Shown here: one piece after another, positions 15,973 to 24,878 of the stretch | Layout: each line of letters starts with the position of its first letter | How positions within the stretch are numbered: position 1 is the stretch's first letter | Assembly (NCBI RefSeq): GCF_001571145.1 | Contig: NZ_BCTF01000007.1 | Span: 62,001-126,000 of the forward strand | Direction of reading: 5' to 3' | Length of the DNA: 64,000 nucleotides | Origin: Hydrogenophaga flava NBRC 102514 | GTDB taxonomy: Bacteria; Pseudomonadota; Gammaproteobacteria; Burkholderiales; Burkholderiaceae_C | Notes under the pieces: generated by a model | What the model saw: the letters and a program-made list of their open reading frames with translations, nothing else | Told to the model about the DNA's origin: nothing | The model's database searches: none | Program-made: the position numbers and the translations under genes

Positions 15973-16470
15973 TCACTCCAGCGGCAGCGCGCCGGTGCAC
16001 TTGAGCTCGTTCAGGCAGATGCTGGAGCGCACGCCGCTGACGCCGGGCTGCTGCGCCAGCGTGCCGAGCAGGAAGTCGGACAGGCCCTTGAGATCGTGTG
16101 CGACCACCTTGCAGACGTAGTCGAAATCGCCGGTCACCGCGTAGCACTCCAGCACCTGCGGCATCTTGCCGACGGTGCGCTGGAATTTCAGCACCTCCTT
16201 GTGCTGTCCGCGCTCCATCGAGATGTGCACGAAGGCGGTCACGCCCAGGCCCAGCCGGTCGGCGTCCAGCCGCGCCTCGTAGCGGCGGATCACGCCCATG
16301 GCCTCTAGCCGCCGGTGGCGCCGGTTGCACTGCGCCGGTGACAGGTGCACCAGGCCGGCCAGTTCCTGGTTGCTGATGCGGCCGTTGGCCTGCAGCGCGG
16401 CCAGGATGCGCCGGTCCAGACGGTCGAGGCTGGCGGCGTGCAAGGAATCCTTGCCGATGTCTTCGTTCAT
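15973..16470 (-). CDS. Lrp/AsnC-family regulator (phh pathway)
   Basis: This 165-residue Lrp-type regulator has an N-terminal helix-turn-helix (LDRLDRRILAALQANGRIS, then LAGLVHLSPAQCNRRHRRLE). The C-terminal RAM ligand-binding domain is at about residues 75-155 (ARLDADRLGLGVTAFVHISM and VTGDFDYVCKVVAHDL). It is transcribed away from phhB and phhA, with a 116-bp spacer, and so probably controls them in response to phenylalanine or tyrosine. The frame is open 41 codons upstream of the chosen ATG at 16470, but the shorter form has the usual Lrp N-terminus. The regulator-target link is inferred from gene order. Confidence 0.88.
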   Translation of the reverse strand: MNEDIGKDSLHAASLDRLDRRILAALQANGRISNQELAGLVHLSPAQCNRRHRRLEAMGVIRRYEARLDADRLGLGVTAFVHISMERGQHKEVLKFQRTVGKMPQVLECYAVTGDFDYVCKVVAHDLKGLSDFLLGTLAQQPGVSGVRSSICLNELKCTGALPLE

Positions 16471-16586
16471 GAAAGGGTCTCTCGTGAAAGCGGGTGATCG
16501 TGGTCGCAAACGAGAGCAAATTGTCCGCCACACGGCGCAAACTGCACAGCCTGTGGGCCCCCAGAGCCCCATCACAAGGAGACACC

Positions 16587-16895
16587 ATGACACCGCTGGA
16601 CGCCGAGTCCCTGAAGCACCACCTCGCCGGCCTGCCCGGCTGGACCCACCACCCCGAGCGCGGCGCGATCTCGCGCAGCTTCCGCTTCGCCAACTTCGCT
16701 GAGGCCTTCGGTTTCATGGCCCAGATGGCAGCCGTCTCGGAGCGGCTGGACCACCACCCCGAGTGGTTCAACGTCTACAACCGCGTCGACGTCACGCTCA
16801 CCACACACGACGCCGACGGCCTGTCCGAGCGCGACATCACCTGGGCCAAGGCCGCCGACGGCGCCTTTGCCGCGTTCCAGCGCAACGGGGGCTGA
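16587..16895 (+). CDS. phhB: Pterin-4a-carbinolamine dehydratase
   Basis: This 102-residue cytoplasmic enzyme dehydrates 4a-hydroxytetrahydropterin, the product of phenylalanine hydroxylase, so that the cofactor can be recycled. The signature is the His-rich segment ERLDHHPEWFNVYNRVDVTL. It is preceded by FAEAFGFMAQMAAVSERLD and followed by TTHDADGLSERD. The AAGGAGACACC ribosome site fixes the ATG at 16587. It lies one base before phhA, so the two proteins are made together. Regulation by the divergent Lrp-type protein is likely. Confidence 0.95.
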   Translation: MTPLDAESLKHHLAGLPGWTHHPERGAISRSFRFANFAEAFGFMAQMAAVSERLDHHPEWFNVYNRVDVTLTTHDADGLSERDITWAKAADGAFAAFQRNGG

Positions 16896-16896
16896 C

Positions 16897-17778
16897 ATGC
16901 TGGCCGAACCTGTTGCCGCCAAACACGGCCTGGCCGCTGGCGAGGCCGGCCGCCCCGCCAACGCCGACTGGACCATCGACCAGGGCTGGGACCACTACAG
17001 CGCCGCCGAACACGCGACCTGGAAGACCCTGTTCGAGCGCCAGACCAAGCTGCTGCCGGGACGCGCCTGCGATGCGTTCGTGCAGGGCATGAAGGACCTG
17101 CCCATCGGCGCGGACCAGATCCCGGATTTCCGGCGCCTGTCGGACGTGCTCATGCAGCGCACCGGCTGGCAGGTGGTGGCGGTGCCGGGCCTGGTGCCCG
17201 ACGACGTGTTCTTCGAGCACTTGGCCAACCGCCGCTTTCCCGCGGGCCACTTCATCCGCAAGCCGCACGAGCTGGACTACCTCGAAGAACCCGATGTGTT
17301 CCACGACGTGTTCGGCCATGTGCCGATGCTGATGAACCCGGCCATTGCCGATTTCATCCAGGCCTACGGGCAGGGCGGCCTGCGCGCGCAGCAACTAGGC
17401 TGCCTGCCACAGCTGGCACGGGTCTACTGGTACACCATCGAGTTCGGACTGGTGCAGCAGCGCGATGGCCTGCGCATCTACGGCGCGGGCATCGCCTCGT
17501 CGTTCACCGAATCGGTGTTCTGCCTCGACAGCCCCTCGCCCAACCGCGTGCGCTTCGATCTGGAGCGCGTGATGCGCACGCACTACCGCATCGACGATTT
17601 CCAGGAGAGCTACTTCGTGATCCGCGATCTCGACGAACTGCTGGACTTCACGCGCGTCGACTTTGCGCCGCTGTACCAGCGCGCCCTGAACGCCCGCGAA
17701 CTGCAGCCCGGCGAACTGCTGCCGGACGACGTGCTGTTCCAGCGCGGCGATGGCAGCTACCACCGCGGCCAGAGCTGA
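16897..17778 (+). CDS. phhA: Phenylalanine 4-monooxygenase
   Basis: This 293-residue iron enzyme hydroxylates L-phenylalanine to L-tyrosine using tetrahydrobiopterin and oxygen. The facial triad is visible as His136 and His141 in HDVFGH and Glu182 in YTIEFGLVQQ; numbering and spacing match the bacterial enzymes. Other conserved parts are FHDVFGHVPMLMNP and YGAGIASSFTESVFC. It starts one base after phhB and ends just before an intrinsic terminator, so the phhBA unit is closed. It feeds phenylalanine into tyrosine catabolism, the usual purpose of phhA in this group. Confidence 0.97.
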   Translation: MLAEPVAAKHGLAAGEAGRPANADWTIDQGWDHYSAAEHATWKTLFERQTKLLPGRACDAFVQGMKDLPIGADQIPDFRRLSDVLMQRTGWQVVAVPGLVPDDVFFEHLANRRFPAGHFIRKPHELDYLEEPDVFHDVFGHVPMLMNPAIADFIQAYGQGGLRAQQLGCLPQLARVYWYTIEFGLVQQRDGLRIYGAGIASSFTESVFCLDSPSPNRVRFDLERVMRTHYRIDDFQESYFVIRDLDELLDFTRVDFAPLYQRALNARELQPGELLPDDVLFQRGDGSYHRGQS

Positions 17779-17817
17779 TTCCCTGCAGCCACCCGGCTGC
17801 ATCCAGCCACTTCATCG

Positions 17818-17842
17818 ACGGCGCCCGAGGGCGCCGTTTTTG
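17818..17842 (+). terminator. Intrinsic terminator after phhA
   Basis: The perfect eight-base stem ACGGCGCC/GGCGCCGT, with loop CGAG, is followed by TTTTTGTTT. It begins 40 bp after the phhA stop and separates phhBA from the sugar operon that follows. Confidence 0.88.
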
Positions 17843-17895
17843 TTTCCTAGGGGAAACCCCGATGACTCTCCGGTGGTGTGCGGCATACACTTTTG

Positions 17896-17920
17896 ATCAT
17901 TGAGTCACATGTGAATAAAT
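17896..17920 (+). promoter_or_regulatory. Palindrome in the leader of the transketolase operon
   Basis: The AT-rich leader contains the perfect palindrome TCACATGTGA at 17905-17914 with TGATCA at 17895-17900, only seven bases before the ATG. Because it is so close to the first gene it could be the operator for the SorC-type regulator of this operon. That assignment is inferred; no second copy was found. Confidence 0.5.
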
Positions 17921-18841
17921 ATGCAAATCACTTCTGAATCTCCTTCCGGCGCGGCAGCCCCCCTGTCTGTCGACGCTGCGGCGGTGGCGCGCTGGAGAGA
18001 GCGCCGGCAAGCCGTTAGTGCCGCTCCCGCCGCCCACAAGCCCATGCTGCTGCAGGCCAGCAGCACCCATGTGCGCCGCCAGGTGTTGCAGACCATCCAG
18101 GGTGCAGGCCTCGGCCACGTGGGCGGCGATCTGTCGGTGACCGACGTGCTGGTGACCTTGTTCGACGCCGTGCTGTCCATCGACCCGGCGCAGCCCCAGT
18201 GGCCCGATCGCGACCGCTTCATCCTCAGCAAGGGCCACTGCGCCGCCGCCCTGTATTCGGTGCTGGCGCACAGCGGCTTCTTCCCGGAAGCGCGGCTGCA
18301 GCACTTCGCGGCGGCGCTGTCGCCCCTCAACGGCCATCCGAACCGCCGCAAGGTGCCTGGCGTGGAAACCAACACCGGTCCGCTGGGGCACGGGCTTCCC
18401 GTGGCGGTGGGCTGTGCCACCGGAGCGCGGCTGGCCGGCAAAGCCTGGCGCACCTATGTCGTGCTGGGCGACGGCGAACTGCAGGAAGGCAGCAACTGGG
18501 AGGCGGCCATGTACGCGGCGCAACGCGGGCTGGGCGGCCTGACGGCCATCGTCGACCGCAACCGCCTGCAGCAGGGGGCCACGACCGCGGACACCAACGA
18601 TCTGGAGCCCCTGGCCGACAAGTGGACTTCGTTCGGCTGGGAAACCCATGTGGTCGACGGTCATTCGCACGCCGCGCTGCTGGAGGTGCTGCAGGCGGCG
18701 CCCGGCAGCCGCCCGCGCGCCGTGATCGCCAACACCGTCAAAGGCAAAGGCATTTCGTTCATGGAGAACGGCGTCGAGTGGCACCACAAGGTGCCGAGCG
18801 CCGAACAGCACGAAGCCGCATTGAAGGAGCTTGCAGCGTGA
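17921..18841 (+). CDS. Transketolase N-terminal subunit (AptA-like)
   Basis: This 306-residue thiamine-diphosphate-binding subunit of a split transketolase has the typical GLGHVGGDLSVTDVLVTLF opening and LSKGHCAAALYSVLA. The cofactor motif is GDGELQEGSNWEAA, ending near IVDRNRLQQG. Two-chain transketolases are known for D-apulose 4-phosphate (AptA/AptB), sulfo-sugars and pentose phosphates. It is the first gene of the operon and its stop overlaps the second subunit's GTG. The first 40 residues are rich in Ala and Pro and lie before the conserved part, and no good ribosome site precedes the ATG at 17921. A start at about 18044 is possible. Which ketose phosphate it cleaves is not shown by the sequence. 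Confidence 0.9.
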   Translation: MQITSESPSGAAAPLSVDAAAVARWRERRQAVSAAPAAHKPMLLQASSTHVRRQVLQTIQGAGLGHVGGDLSVTDVLVTLFDAVLSIDPAQPQWPDRDRFILSKGHCAAALYSVLAHSGFFPEARLQHFAAALSPLNGHPNRRKVPGVETNTGPLGHGLPVAVGCATGARLAGKAWRTYVVLGDGELQEGSNWEAAMYAAQRGLGGLTAIVDRNRLQQGATTADTNDLEPLADKWTSFGWETHVVDGHSHAALLEVLQAAPGSRPRAVIANTVKGKGISFMENGVEWHHKVPSAEQHEAALKELAA

Positions 18842-19788
18842 GCAAGGTAGACCACAGCAGCGGCTTCGATTGCCGCGTGGCGTTCGCCGACGAGCTGGCC
18901 TCGCTGGCGCGGGCAGATGCGCGTGTCGTCGCGGTGTGCAACGACTCGGTGGGGTCCAGCAACCTGGGCGCCTTCCGCAAGGAGTTTCCCGACCGCCTGA
19001 TCAACGTCGGCATCGCCGAGCAGAACATGGTGGGCGTGGCGGCCGGGCTGGCCAACGCCGGCTTCCGTCCCTTTGTGTGCGCGGCCTCACCCTTTCTCAC
19101 CGGTCGCGCCACCGAACAGATCAAGGCCGACGTGGCGTACTCCGACTTCCCGGTGGTGCTGTGCGGCATGAGCCCCGGCATGGCCTACGGCGAGCTAGGA
19201 CCGACCCACCACTCGATCGAGGACCTGGCCTGGATGCGGGCCATCGACGACCTGCCCGTGATCGTGCCGGCCGACCCGGACGAGACCCGTGCGGTCATGC
19301 GCTGGGCCCTGGCGGCGGGGCGCCCCTGCTTCCTGCGCGTGGGCCGCACCAAGGTGCCGGCGGTCTCGCCCGACGGCGTCGTGTTCGAGCCGGGGCGTTC
19401 GGTCACGCTGCGGCAGGGCGAAGACGTGACCATTGTCGCCATCGGCACCATGGTGTCGCGGGCGCTGGAGGCGGCGCAGTTCCTGTCGGAGGGCGGCATC
19501 CGTGCCCGCGTGATCAACGCGGCCTCGGTCAAGCCCCTGGACGAGGAAACCCTTCTGGCGGCGGCGCGTGAAACGCACGGCATCGTGACGGTCGAAGAAG
19601 CCATCGTGCACGGCGGCCTGGGTTCGGCGGTGGCCGAACTGACCGCGCAGAGGCACCCGGTGCGCATGCGCATCCTGGGCGTGACGGGGTTCGCGCCCAC
19701 CGGGTCGGCCCAGATGCTGTTTGAACACTTCGGTCTCACGGCACCGCACATCGCGCGCGCCGCCATGGACCTGCTTGAGGCGCGCTGA
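18838..19788 (+). CDS. Transketolase C-terminal subunit (AptB-like)
   Basis: This 316-residue second half of the split transketolase carries the pyrimidine-binding domain (FPDRLINVGIAEQNMVGVAAGLANAGFRPFV, with the catalytic Glu in GIAEQN) and the C-terminal transketolase domain ending with VTGFAPTGSAQMLFEHFGL. It starts at a GTG overlapping the stop of the first subunit, so the subunits are made in equal amounts. The two together should transfer a two-carbon ketol unit from a ketose phosphate to an aldose phosphate. The next gene, an FGGY kinase, would make that ketose phosphate. An open frame far upstream of the GTG is a shadow of the first subunit. Confidence 0.9.
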   Translation: MSKVDHSSGFDCRVAFADELASLARADARVVAVCNDSVGSSNLGAFRKEFPDRLINVGIAEQNMVGVAAGLANAGFRPFVCAASPFLTGRATEQIKADVAYSDFPVVLCGMSPGMAYGELGPTHHSIEDLAWMRAIDDLPVIVPADPDETRAVMRWALAAGRPCFLRVGRTKVPAVSPDGVVFEPGRSVTLRQGEDVTIVAIGTMVSRALEAAQFLSEGGIRARVINAASVKPLDEETLLAAARETHGIVTVEEAIVHGGLGSAVAELTAQRHPVRMRILGVTGFAPTGSAQMLFEHFGLTAPHIARAAMDLLEAR

Positions 19789-19797
19789 GCGGCGGTG

Positions 19798-21279
19798 ATG
19801 GACATGAACCACGTCCTGGCGATCGATCAAGGCACCAGCGCCACGAAGTGCGTGCTCGTGGATGCGCAAGGCCGCATCGTGGCCAAGGCCTCGGCGCCGC
19901 TGGGTGAACACTATCCGGCGCCGGGCTGGGTGGAGCAGGACCCGCTGGCGATCCGCGACAGTGTGTGCCGCGCCATCGGGCTCTGCCTGGACCAGGCACC
20001 ACAGGCCCAGGTGTGTGCGGTGGGGCTGTCGACCCAGCGCGAGTCGGCGCTGCTCTGGGAGCGCGCCGGCCATTCGCCGGTGTCGCCCCTGCTGAGCTGG
20101 CAGGACCAGCGCACGGTCGATCTGCGGGACCGGCTGCACCGGTCCCAGGGCGATGCCCTGGTGCGTGAGCGTTCCGGCCTGCCGCTCGACCCGATGTTCT
20201 CGGCCCTGAAGATCCTCTGGTTGCTGGAACAGGATCCGTCGCTGGCGGCGCGTGCGGCCCGCGGCGAGCTGCTGGCCGGCACCGTGGACGCCTGGCTGAT
20301 CGGCGATCTGGGGGGCGAAGCCACCATCGAGGTGGGCAACGCCTCGCGCACCCAGTTGCTGGATGTCCGCACCGGGACGTGGGACACCGACCTGCTGGCC
20401 TATTTCTCCATTCCTTCCGCCCTCATGCCCACGGTGGTGCCTTCGCTGCACCGGCGGCCGACGGCGGGGCGCTGGCACCCGCGGCTGGCCCAGGCGCCCG
20501 TGTGGGCGGTGATGGCCGATTCGCACGCCGCGCTGTACGCCCACGGCGTGCGCGCCCCCGGTGACGTCAAGGCCACCATGGGCACGGGCTCGTCGGTGAT
20601 GGGCCTGGCCGCGTCGGCCGATGTGCGCAGCACCGAGGTGTGCCAGACCATCGCCTGGGACGAGGGCGACGGGCACCGGATGGCCCTCGAAGGCAACATC
20701 CGTTCGGCCGGCGCCACGCTCAAGTGGGCGGCCGAGCTGTTCGGCATCGACGTGGCGCAGGCGGCTGCGGAAGCGTCGGCCGCCTCCTGCGACGGGCTCT
20801 GGCTCGTACCCGGGTTCAGCGGCCTGGGCGCACCCTACTGGGACGCGCGGGCCGTGGGCCTGATCAGTGGCCTGACCCATTCGACCGGGCGCGCCCAGCT
20901 GCTGGCGGCGGCGCTCGATTCGATGGCGCACCAGGTCAGCGACGTGCTCGAAGCCATGGACCGCAGCGCCACACCGGTGCGCCGTCTCCTGCTGGACGGG
21001 GGCCCCTCTGCCAACCCGGTGTTGCGCAAACGCATTGCCGCCTACATCGAACGCCCTGTGCTGCACTGCACCGATCCCGAACTCTCGGCCCTCGGTGTCG
21101 CGCACATGGCCGGACTGGGCGCCGGTCTCTGGGACCGCGGGACGCTGGCGCAGCTGCCCAGGGCACAGATCCTGACCGACGCCCCGGCCAGCGCGGCTGA
21201 CCATGTGCGCGCTGCGCGGGAAGGCTGGGCGCTGTCGGTGGCCCGCGCCCGGTTGCAGCCGTCCCCCCGCACCGCCTGA
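19798..21279 (+). CDS. FGGY-family carbohydrate kinase (glycerol kinase/pentulokinase-like)
   Basis: This 493-residue two-domain kinase starts with the phosphate-1 loop LAIDQGTSATKCVLVD. It has the typical WVEQDPLAI, the hinge region GLSTQRESALLW, and the C-terminal ATP site LLLDGGPSANPVLRK. Sequence style is between glycerol kinase and pentulokinases. Its place between the split transketolase and a ribose-type ABC importer suggests it phosphorylates a ketose made by the dehydrogenases at 25896-27478. D-apulose, D-xylulose or a tetrulose are all candidates; the sequence alone does not choose. The start could be 19795 (GTG), 19798 or 19804; the middle ATG is used. Confidence 0.88.
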   Translation: MDMNHVLAIDQGTSATKCVLVDAQGRIVAKASAPLGEHYPAPGWVEQDPLAIRDSVCRAIGLCLDQAPQAQVCAVGLSTQRESALLWERAGHSPVSPLLSWQDQRTVDLRDRLHRSQGDALVRERSGLPLDPMFSALKILWLLEQDPSLAARAARGELLAGTVDAWLIGDLGGEATIEVGNASRTQLLDVRTGTWDTDLLAYFSIPSALMPTVVPSLHRRPTAGRWHPRLAQAPVWAVMADSHAALYAHGVRAPGDVKATMGTGSSVMGLAASADVRSTEVCQTIAWDEGDGHRMALEGNIRSAGATLKWAAELFGIDVAQAAAEASAASCDGLWLVPGFSGLGAPYWDARAVGLISGLTHSTGRAQLLAAALDSMAHQVSDVLEAMDRSATPVRRLLLDGGPSANPVLRKRIAAYIERPVLHCTDPELSALGVAHMAGLGAGLWDRGTLAQLPRAQILTDAPASAADHVRAAREGWALSVARARLQPSPRTA

Positions 21280-21298
21280 ACGCCCTCCATTTCCTACC

Positions 21299-22321
21299 AT
21301 GACCGAGCTCACCCTGTCCCGCGACACGGCCGCCATGAACAAGTCCTCCGACGCCTCCGCACCCGCCGACCGCCCCAACCAGGTCTCCTGGCAGGAGCGC
21401 CTGTCCGACTACATGCCCTTGCTCAGCCTGATCGTGCTGTGCCTGGTGTTCTCGATCACCACCGACACCTTCCTGACGGTGCGCAACCTGCTCAACGTGA
21501 TCGACCAGCTCACCGTGCTGGGCATCATGGCGCTGGGCATGACGGCGGTCATCGTGATCGGCGGCATCGACCTGTCGGTCGGCTCCGTGCTGGCCATTTC
21601 CATGATGGTGATGGGCGCCCTGGCCAATGTGCTGGGGGTGCCGATGCCGCTGGCGATCGTCGCGGCCCTGGTGGTCGGTGCCGCCTGCGGCGCCTGCTCC
21701 GGCCTGCTGATCACCCGGGCCAACCTGCCGCCGTTCATCGCCACGCTGGCCGTGATGTCGATTGCCCGTGGCCTGGCCAACATGGTGACCGACGGCAGCC
21801 AGATCGTGGGCTACCCCGAGTGGTTCTCGGCGCTGTCGATCGAGCGCCACTTCGGGTTCATGTCGGTCACGGTGGCGCTGTTCCTGTTGCTCACGGCCGC
21901 GGCCGCGCTGTTCATGAAGTACCGGGCCGGTGGTCGCGCCCTGTACGCCATCGGAGGCGGGCACGAGGTGGCGCGGCTGGCCGGTATTCCGGTGCGGCGG
22001 ATGACGCTGATGGTCTACACCGTGTGTGGCCTGCTGTCCGGGCTGGCCGGGGTCGTGATGTCGACCCGGCTGGACTCCTCGCAGCCCAGCGGCGGAATGG
22101 GATATGAGCTCGACACGATTGCGGCCGTGGTGATAGGCGGTGCCAGTCTGGCGGGCGGTGTGGGATCGATCTTCGGCACGCTGATGGGTGTGTTGACGAT
22201 CGGTGTGTTGCGCAACGGGCTGAACCTGATGGGAACGTCTCCGTTCGTGCAGCAGATCGTGATTGGTGTCGTGATCGTGCTGGCCGTGATGGTCGACGCC
22301 AACAAGCGAAGGTCCCGTTGA
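21299..22321 (+). CDS. Ribose-type ABC transporter permease (RbsC family)
   Basis: This 340-residue inner-membrane permease of the CUT2 family has about ten hydrophobic segments after a 35-residue polar N-terminus. Family marks are VIVIGGIDLSVGSVLAISMM, GLLITRANLPPFIATLAVMS, and the end DTIAAVVIGGASLAGGVGSI. It is unaccompanied by a second permease, as usual for this family, and should work as a homodimer with the ATPase at 23331. The start at 21299 follows the kinase stop by about 20 bases. An in-frame ATG 12 codons later (at 21335) is possible. Confidence 0.92.
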   Translation: MTELTLSRDTAAMNKSSDASAPADRPNQVSWQERLSDYMPLLSLIVLCLVFSITTDTFLTVRNLLNVIDQLTVLGIMALGMTAVIVIGGIDLSVGSVLAISMMVMGALANVLGVPMPLAIVAALVVGAACGACSGLLITRANLPPFIATLAVMSIARGLANMVTDGSQIVGYPEWFSALSIERHFGFMSVTVALFLLLTAAAALFMKYRAGGRALYAIGGGHEVARLAGIPVRRMTLMVYTVCGLLSGLAGVVMSTRLDSSQPSGGMGYELDTIAAVVIGGASLAGGVGSIFGTLMGVLTIGVLRNGLNLMGTSPFVQQIVIGVVIVLAVMVDANKRRSR

Positions 22322-22367
22322 TTCCGCGTTCGTTTTTCATCAACCCCTGAAAACAGGAGACAAACCC

Positions 22368-23297
22368 ATGTTCAAGTTCAACAAGATCGCAATGGCTGTC
22401 GTGGCCGGTGTGGCGCTGACCGCCTCCAGCGGCGCGTTTGCCCAGCAAAAGAAGATCGGTCTGGCGGTGGCCAACCTGCAGGCCGAGTTCTTCAACATGA
22501 TCAAGCAGTCGGTCGAGGCCTACGGCAAGGAAAAGGGCTACACCATCGTCACGGTGGACGCCAAGGGCGACGCCACGACCCAGGTCAACCAGATCCAGGA
22601 TCTGATCGCCCAGAAGATCGACGCCCTGATCTACATCCCCGCCGGCGCCACCGCCGCGGCCGTGCCGGTCAAGGCCGCGCGCGCCGCCAAGATTCCGGTG
22701 ATCAACGTCGACCGCAATGCCGAAGGCGCACCTGGCGACACCTTCATCTATGGTCAGTCCGTGCCGGCCACCACCGCGCTGGGCAAGTGGATCTGCGAAC
22801 AGACCAAGGGCCAGGGCAAGGCTGTGATGATCCATGGCCAGAAGGGCACCACGCCCGAGGTCGAGCGCACCAAGGGCTTCACCGAAGGCCTGGCCAGCTG
22901 CGGCATCAAGATCACGCAGAACCAGTGGACCGAGCGCTGGGCCGCTGACGAGGGCAACAAGATCGCCCAGGACATGCTGCAGCGCGATCCGTCGGTCAAC
23001 ATCATCATCGGCCAGGCCGACGGCATCGCCCTGGGCGCAGCGCAGGCCGTGAAGCTGGCCAAGCCGGCGAACAAGGTCTGGGTGGTCGGCTTCGATGGCG
23101 ACGTTGGCGGCCTCAAGGCCGTGGAGTCGGGCACGCTGGACGCCACCGCCACACAGCAGACCTTCACCATGGGTCGCATGGCCGTGGACGCTGCCACCGC
23201 ACTGATGGCCGGCAAGCCGGTGCCCAAGGACCAGCCGACCGACGCCAAGGTGACCACCAAGGAGAACGTGGCCCAGTTCCTCAAGGCCCATCCTTGA
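22368..23297 (+). CDS. Ribose-type periplasmic sugar-binding protein (RbsB family)
   Basis: This 309-residue periplasmic binding protein has a signal peptide of about 25 residues (MFKFNKIAMAVVAGVALTAS, ending SGAFA). The mature part begins QQKKIGLAVANLQAEFFNMI. CUT2 features include QVNQIQDLIAQKIDALIYIP, IPVINVDRNAEGAPG and GVALGAAQAV-like segments. The ligand should be a monosaccharide or polyol in pyranose, furanose or open-chain form. Good ribosome site AACAGGAGACAAACCC. It sits between its permease and ATPase in the operon. Confidence 0.92.
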   Translation: MFKFNKIAMAVVAGVALTASSGAFAQQKKIGLAVANLQAEFFNMIKQSVEAYGKEKGYTIVTVDAKGDATTQVNQIQDLIAQKIDALIYIPAGATAAAVPVKAARAAKIPVINVDRNAEGAPGDTFIYGQSVPATTALGKWICEQTKGQGKAVMIHGQKGTTPEVERTKGFTEGLASCGIKITQNQWTERWAADEGNKIAQDMLQRDPSVNIIIGQADGIALGAAQAVKLAKPANKVWVVGFDGDVGGLKAVESGTLDATATQQTFTMGRMAVDAATALMAGKPVPKDQPTDAKVTTKENVAQFLKAHP

Positions 23298-23330
23298 ACC
23301 GAGTCCCCTTCTGACGCCGCGAGACATCCG

Positions 23331-24842
23331 ATGACCGTGCAAGATTCATCCCCTGCCCACGATGGCCTGGTCGTGCGCAATGCAGGCAAGAGCTATGGCA
23401 ACAACGTCGTGCTGCAAGGGGTGAATCTGGACGTTCGACCGGGTGAGTGCGTGGCGTTGCTGGGTGAGAACGGCGCAGGCAAGTCCACGCTGTCGTCGTT
23501 GGTCGCGGGGCTGATCGCCCCCGATCCCGGCACCCGGATGTGGTGGCGCGGCCAGGCCTATGCGCCCGTCTCGCCGGCCGACGCCCTGCACGCCGGCATT
23601 GGCCTGATCCACCAGGAAATGCGGCTGCTGCCGCACCTGACGATTGCCGAGAACGTCTTTGTCGGGCGCCTGCTGATGAAGAACGGGCGCATCGACATGC
23701 AGACCATGGTCGAACGCGCACAGGCCCAGCTGCACCGGCTGGGGCTGGACGTGCCGGCCACACGCAAGGTGGGCTCGCTGCGCGTGGCCGCGCAGCAGCA
23801 GGTCGAGATTGCCAAGGCGCTGACGCTGAATGCGCGACTGCTGATCCTGGACGAGCCGACGGCGGCGCTCGGCGACGAGGAAACCGACCGCCTGTTCGAG
23901 CAGGTGATGCGCCTGAAGGCCGAAGGCGTGTCGTTCATCTACGTGAGCCACCGGCTGGCGGAAATCGCACGCATCTGCGACCGTGTGGTCGTGTTGCGCG
24001 ACGGCAGGTATGTGGCCAGCCACGACCATGCCCAGGTGCCGCCGCCGCTGCTGGTGCGCGACATGGTGGGCCGGAGCGTGGAGCGCCTGTTTCCGGCCAT
24101 TCCCGAACCGGCGCCCACGGCCCCGGTGGCGCTGGCGGTGCGCGGGCTGACCGCGCCCGACGCCAGCTTCCGCAACCTGTCGTTCGAGGTGCGTGAAGGC
24201 GAGGTTCTGGGGTTTGCGGGCATCTCGGGTGCAGGCCGCACCGAGGCCATGCGCGCCATCGCCGGTGTCGACCCCATCGCGTCGGGCGAGATCACGATCG
24301 GTGGCAAGACGCTGGTGCCCCGTTCACCCATCGACGCCATCCGCGAACGGCTGGTGATGGTGCCCGATGACCGCAAGGCCCTGGGTGTGGTGCTGCAGCA
24401 CAGCCTGTGGGAGAACATGGCCTACAGCAACTTCGACCAGATCGCCCCACGGGGCTGGTTGCGTCCCGCGCGCGCCGTGCAGTTTGCCCAGGAGCTGATC
24501 CGCAAGCTCACGGTCAAGGGGCATCCGCAGCAGACCGCGGGGTCGCTCTCGGGCGGGAACCAGCAGAAGGTGGTGATCGCCAAGTGGATTGCCCGCAACC
24601 CGCGGGTCATCATCCTGGACGAACCCACCCGTGGTGTCGATGTGGGGGCGAGAGCCCAGATATACGAAGTGATCGCCGGCCTGGCCCGCGAAGGCATGGC
24701 CGTGATCGTGGTGAGCTCGGATCTTGAAGAGGTGCTGGGCCTGTCCCACCGGGTCATCGTGCTCTCGCGCGGCGAGATCCGGGGGGAGCTGTCCCGGGCC
24801 GAGGCCAGTGGCGACCGCGTGATGGAGCTGGCGGTGGCCTGA
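23331..24842 (+). CDS. Ribose-type ABC transporter ATP-binding protein (RbsA family)
   Basis: This 503-residue protein has two ATPase domains, as usual for CUT2 transporters. Domain 1 has Walker A GENGAGKST and Walker B LLILDEPTAAL, but a degenerate signature (LRVAAQQQVEIAKAL). Domain 2 has the loop GISGAGRTE with a modified Walker A, an intact signature LSGGNQQKVVIAKW and VIILDEPTRGVDVG. Only one of the two sites is expected to be fully active, which is typical of the family. It powers uptake of the operon's substrate through the permease at 21299. Confidence 0.93.
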   Translation: MTVQDSSPAHDGLVVRNAGKSYGNNVVLQGVNLDVRPGECVALLGENGAGKSTLSSLVAGLIAPDPGTRMWWRGQAYAPVSPADALHAGIGLIHQEMRLLPHLTIAENVFVGRLLMKNGRIDMQTMVERAQAQLHRLGLDVPATRKVGSLRVAAQQQVEIAKALTLNARLLILDEPTAALGDEETDRLFEQVMRLKAEGVSFIYVSHRLAEIARICDRVVVLRDGRYVASHDHAQVPPPLLVRDMVGRSVERLFPAIPEPAPTAPVALAVRGLTAPDASFRNLSFEVREGEVLGFAGISGAGRTEAMRAIAGVDPIASGEITIGGKTLVPRSPIDAIRERLVMVPDDRKALGVVLQHSLWENMAYSNFDQIAPRGWLRPARAVQFAQELIRKLTVKGHPQQTAGSLSGGNQQKVVIAKWIARNPRVIILDEPTRGVDVGARAQIYEVIAGLAREGMAVIVVSSDLEEVLGLSHRVIVLSRGEIRGELSRAEASGDRVMELAVA

Positions 24843-24878
24843 GCGCTGTCTGCACCCAGCCCCAGCGACAATCCGCCC

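Noticed and set aside
18199-18837. Extended frame in front of the second transketolase subunit
   Set aside because: It lies inside the first subunit gene in another frame and has no transketolase features; the GTG at 18838 is supported by the overlap with the previous stop.
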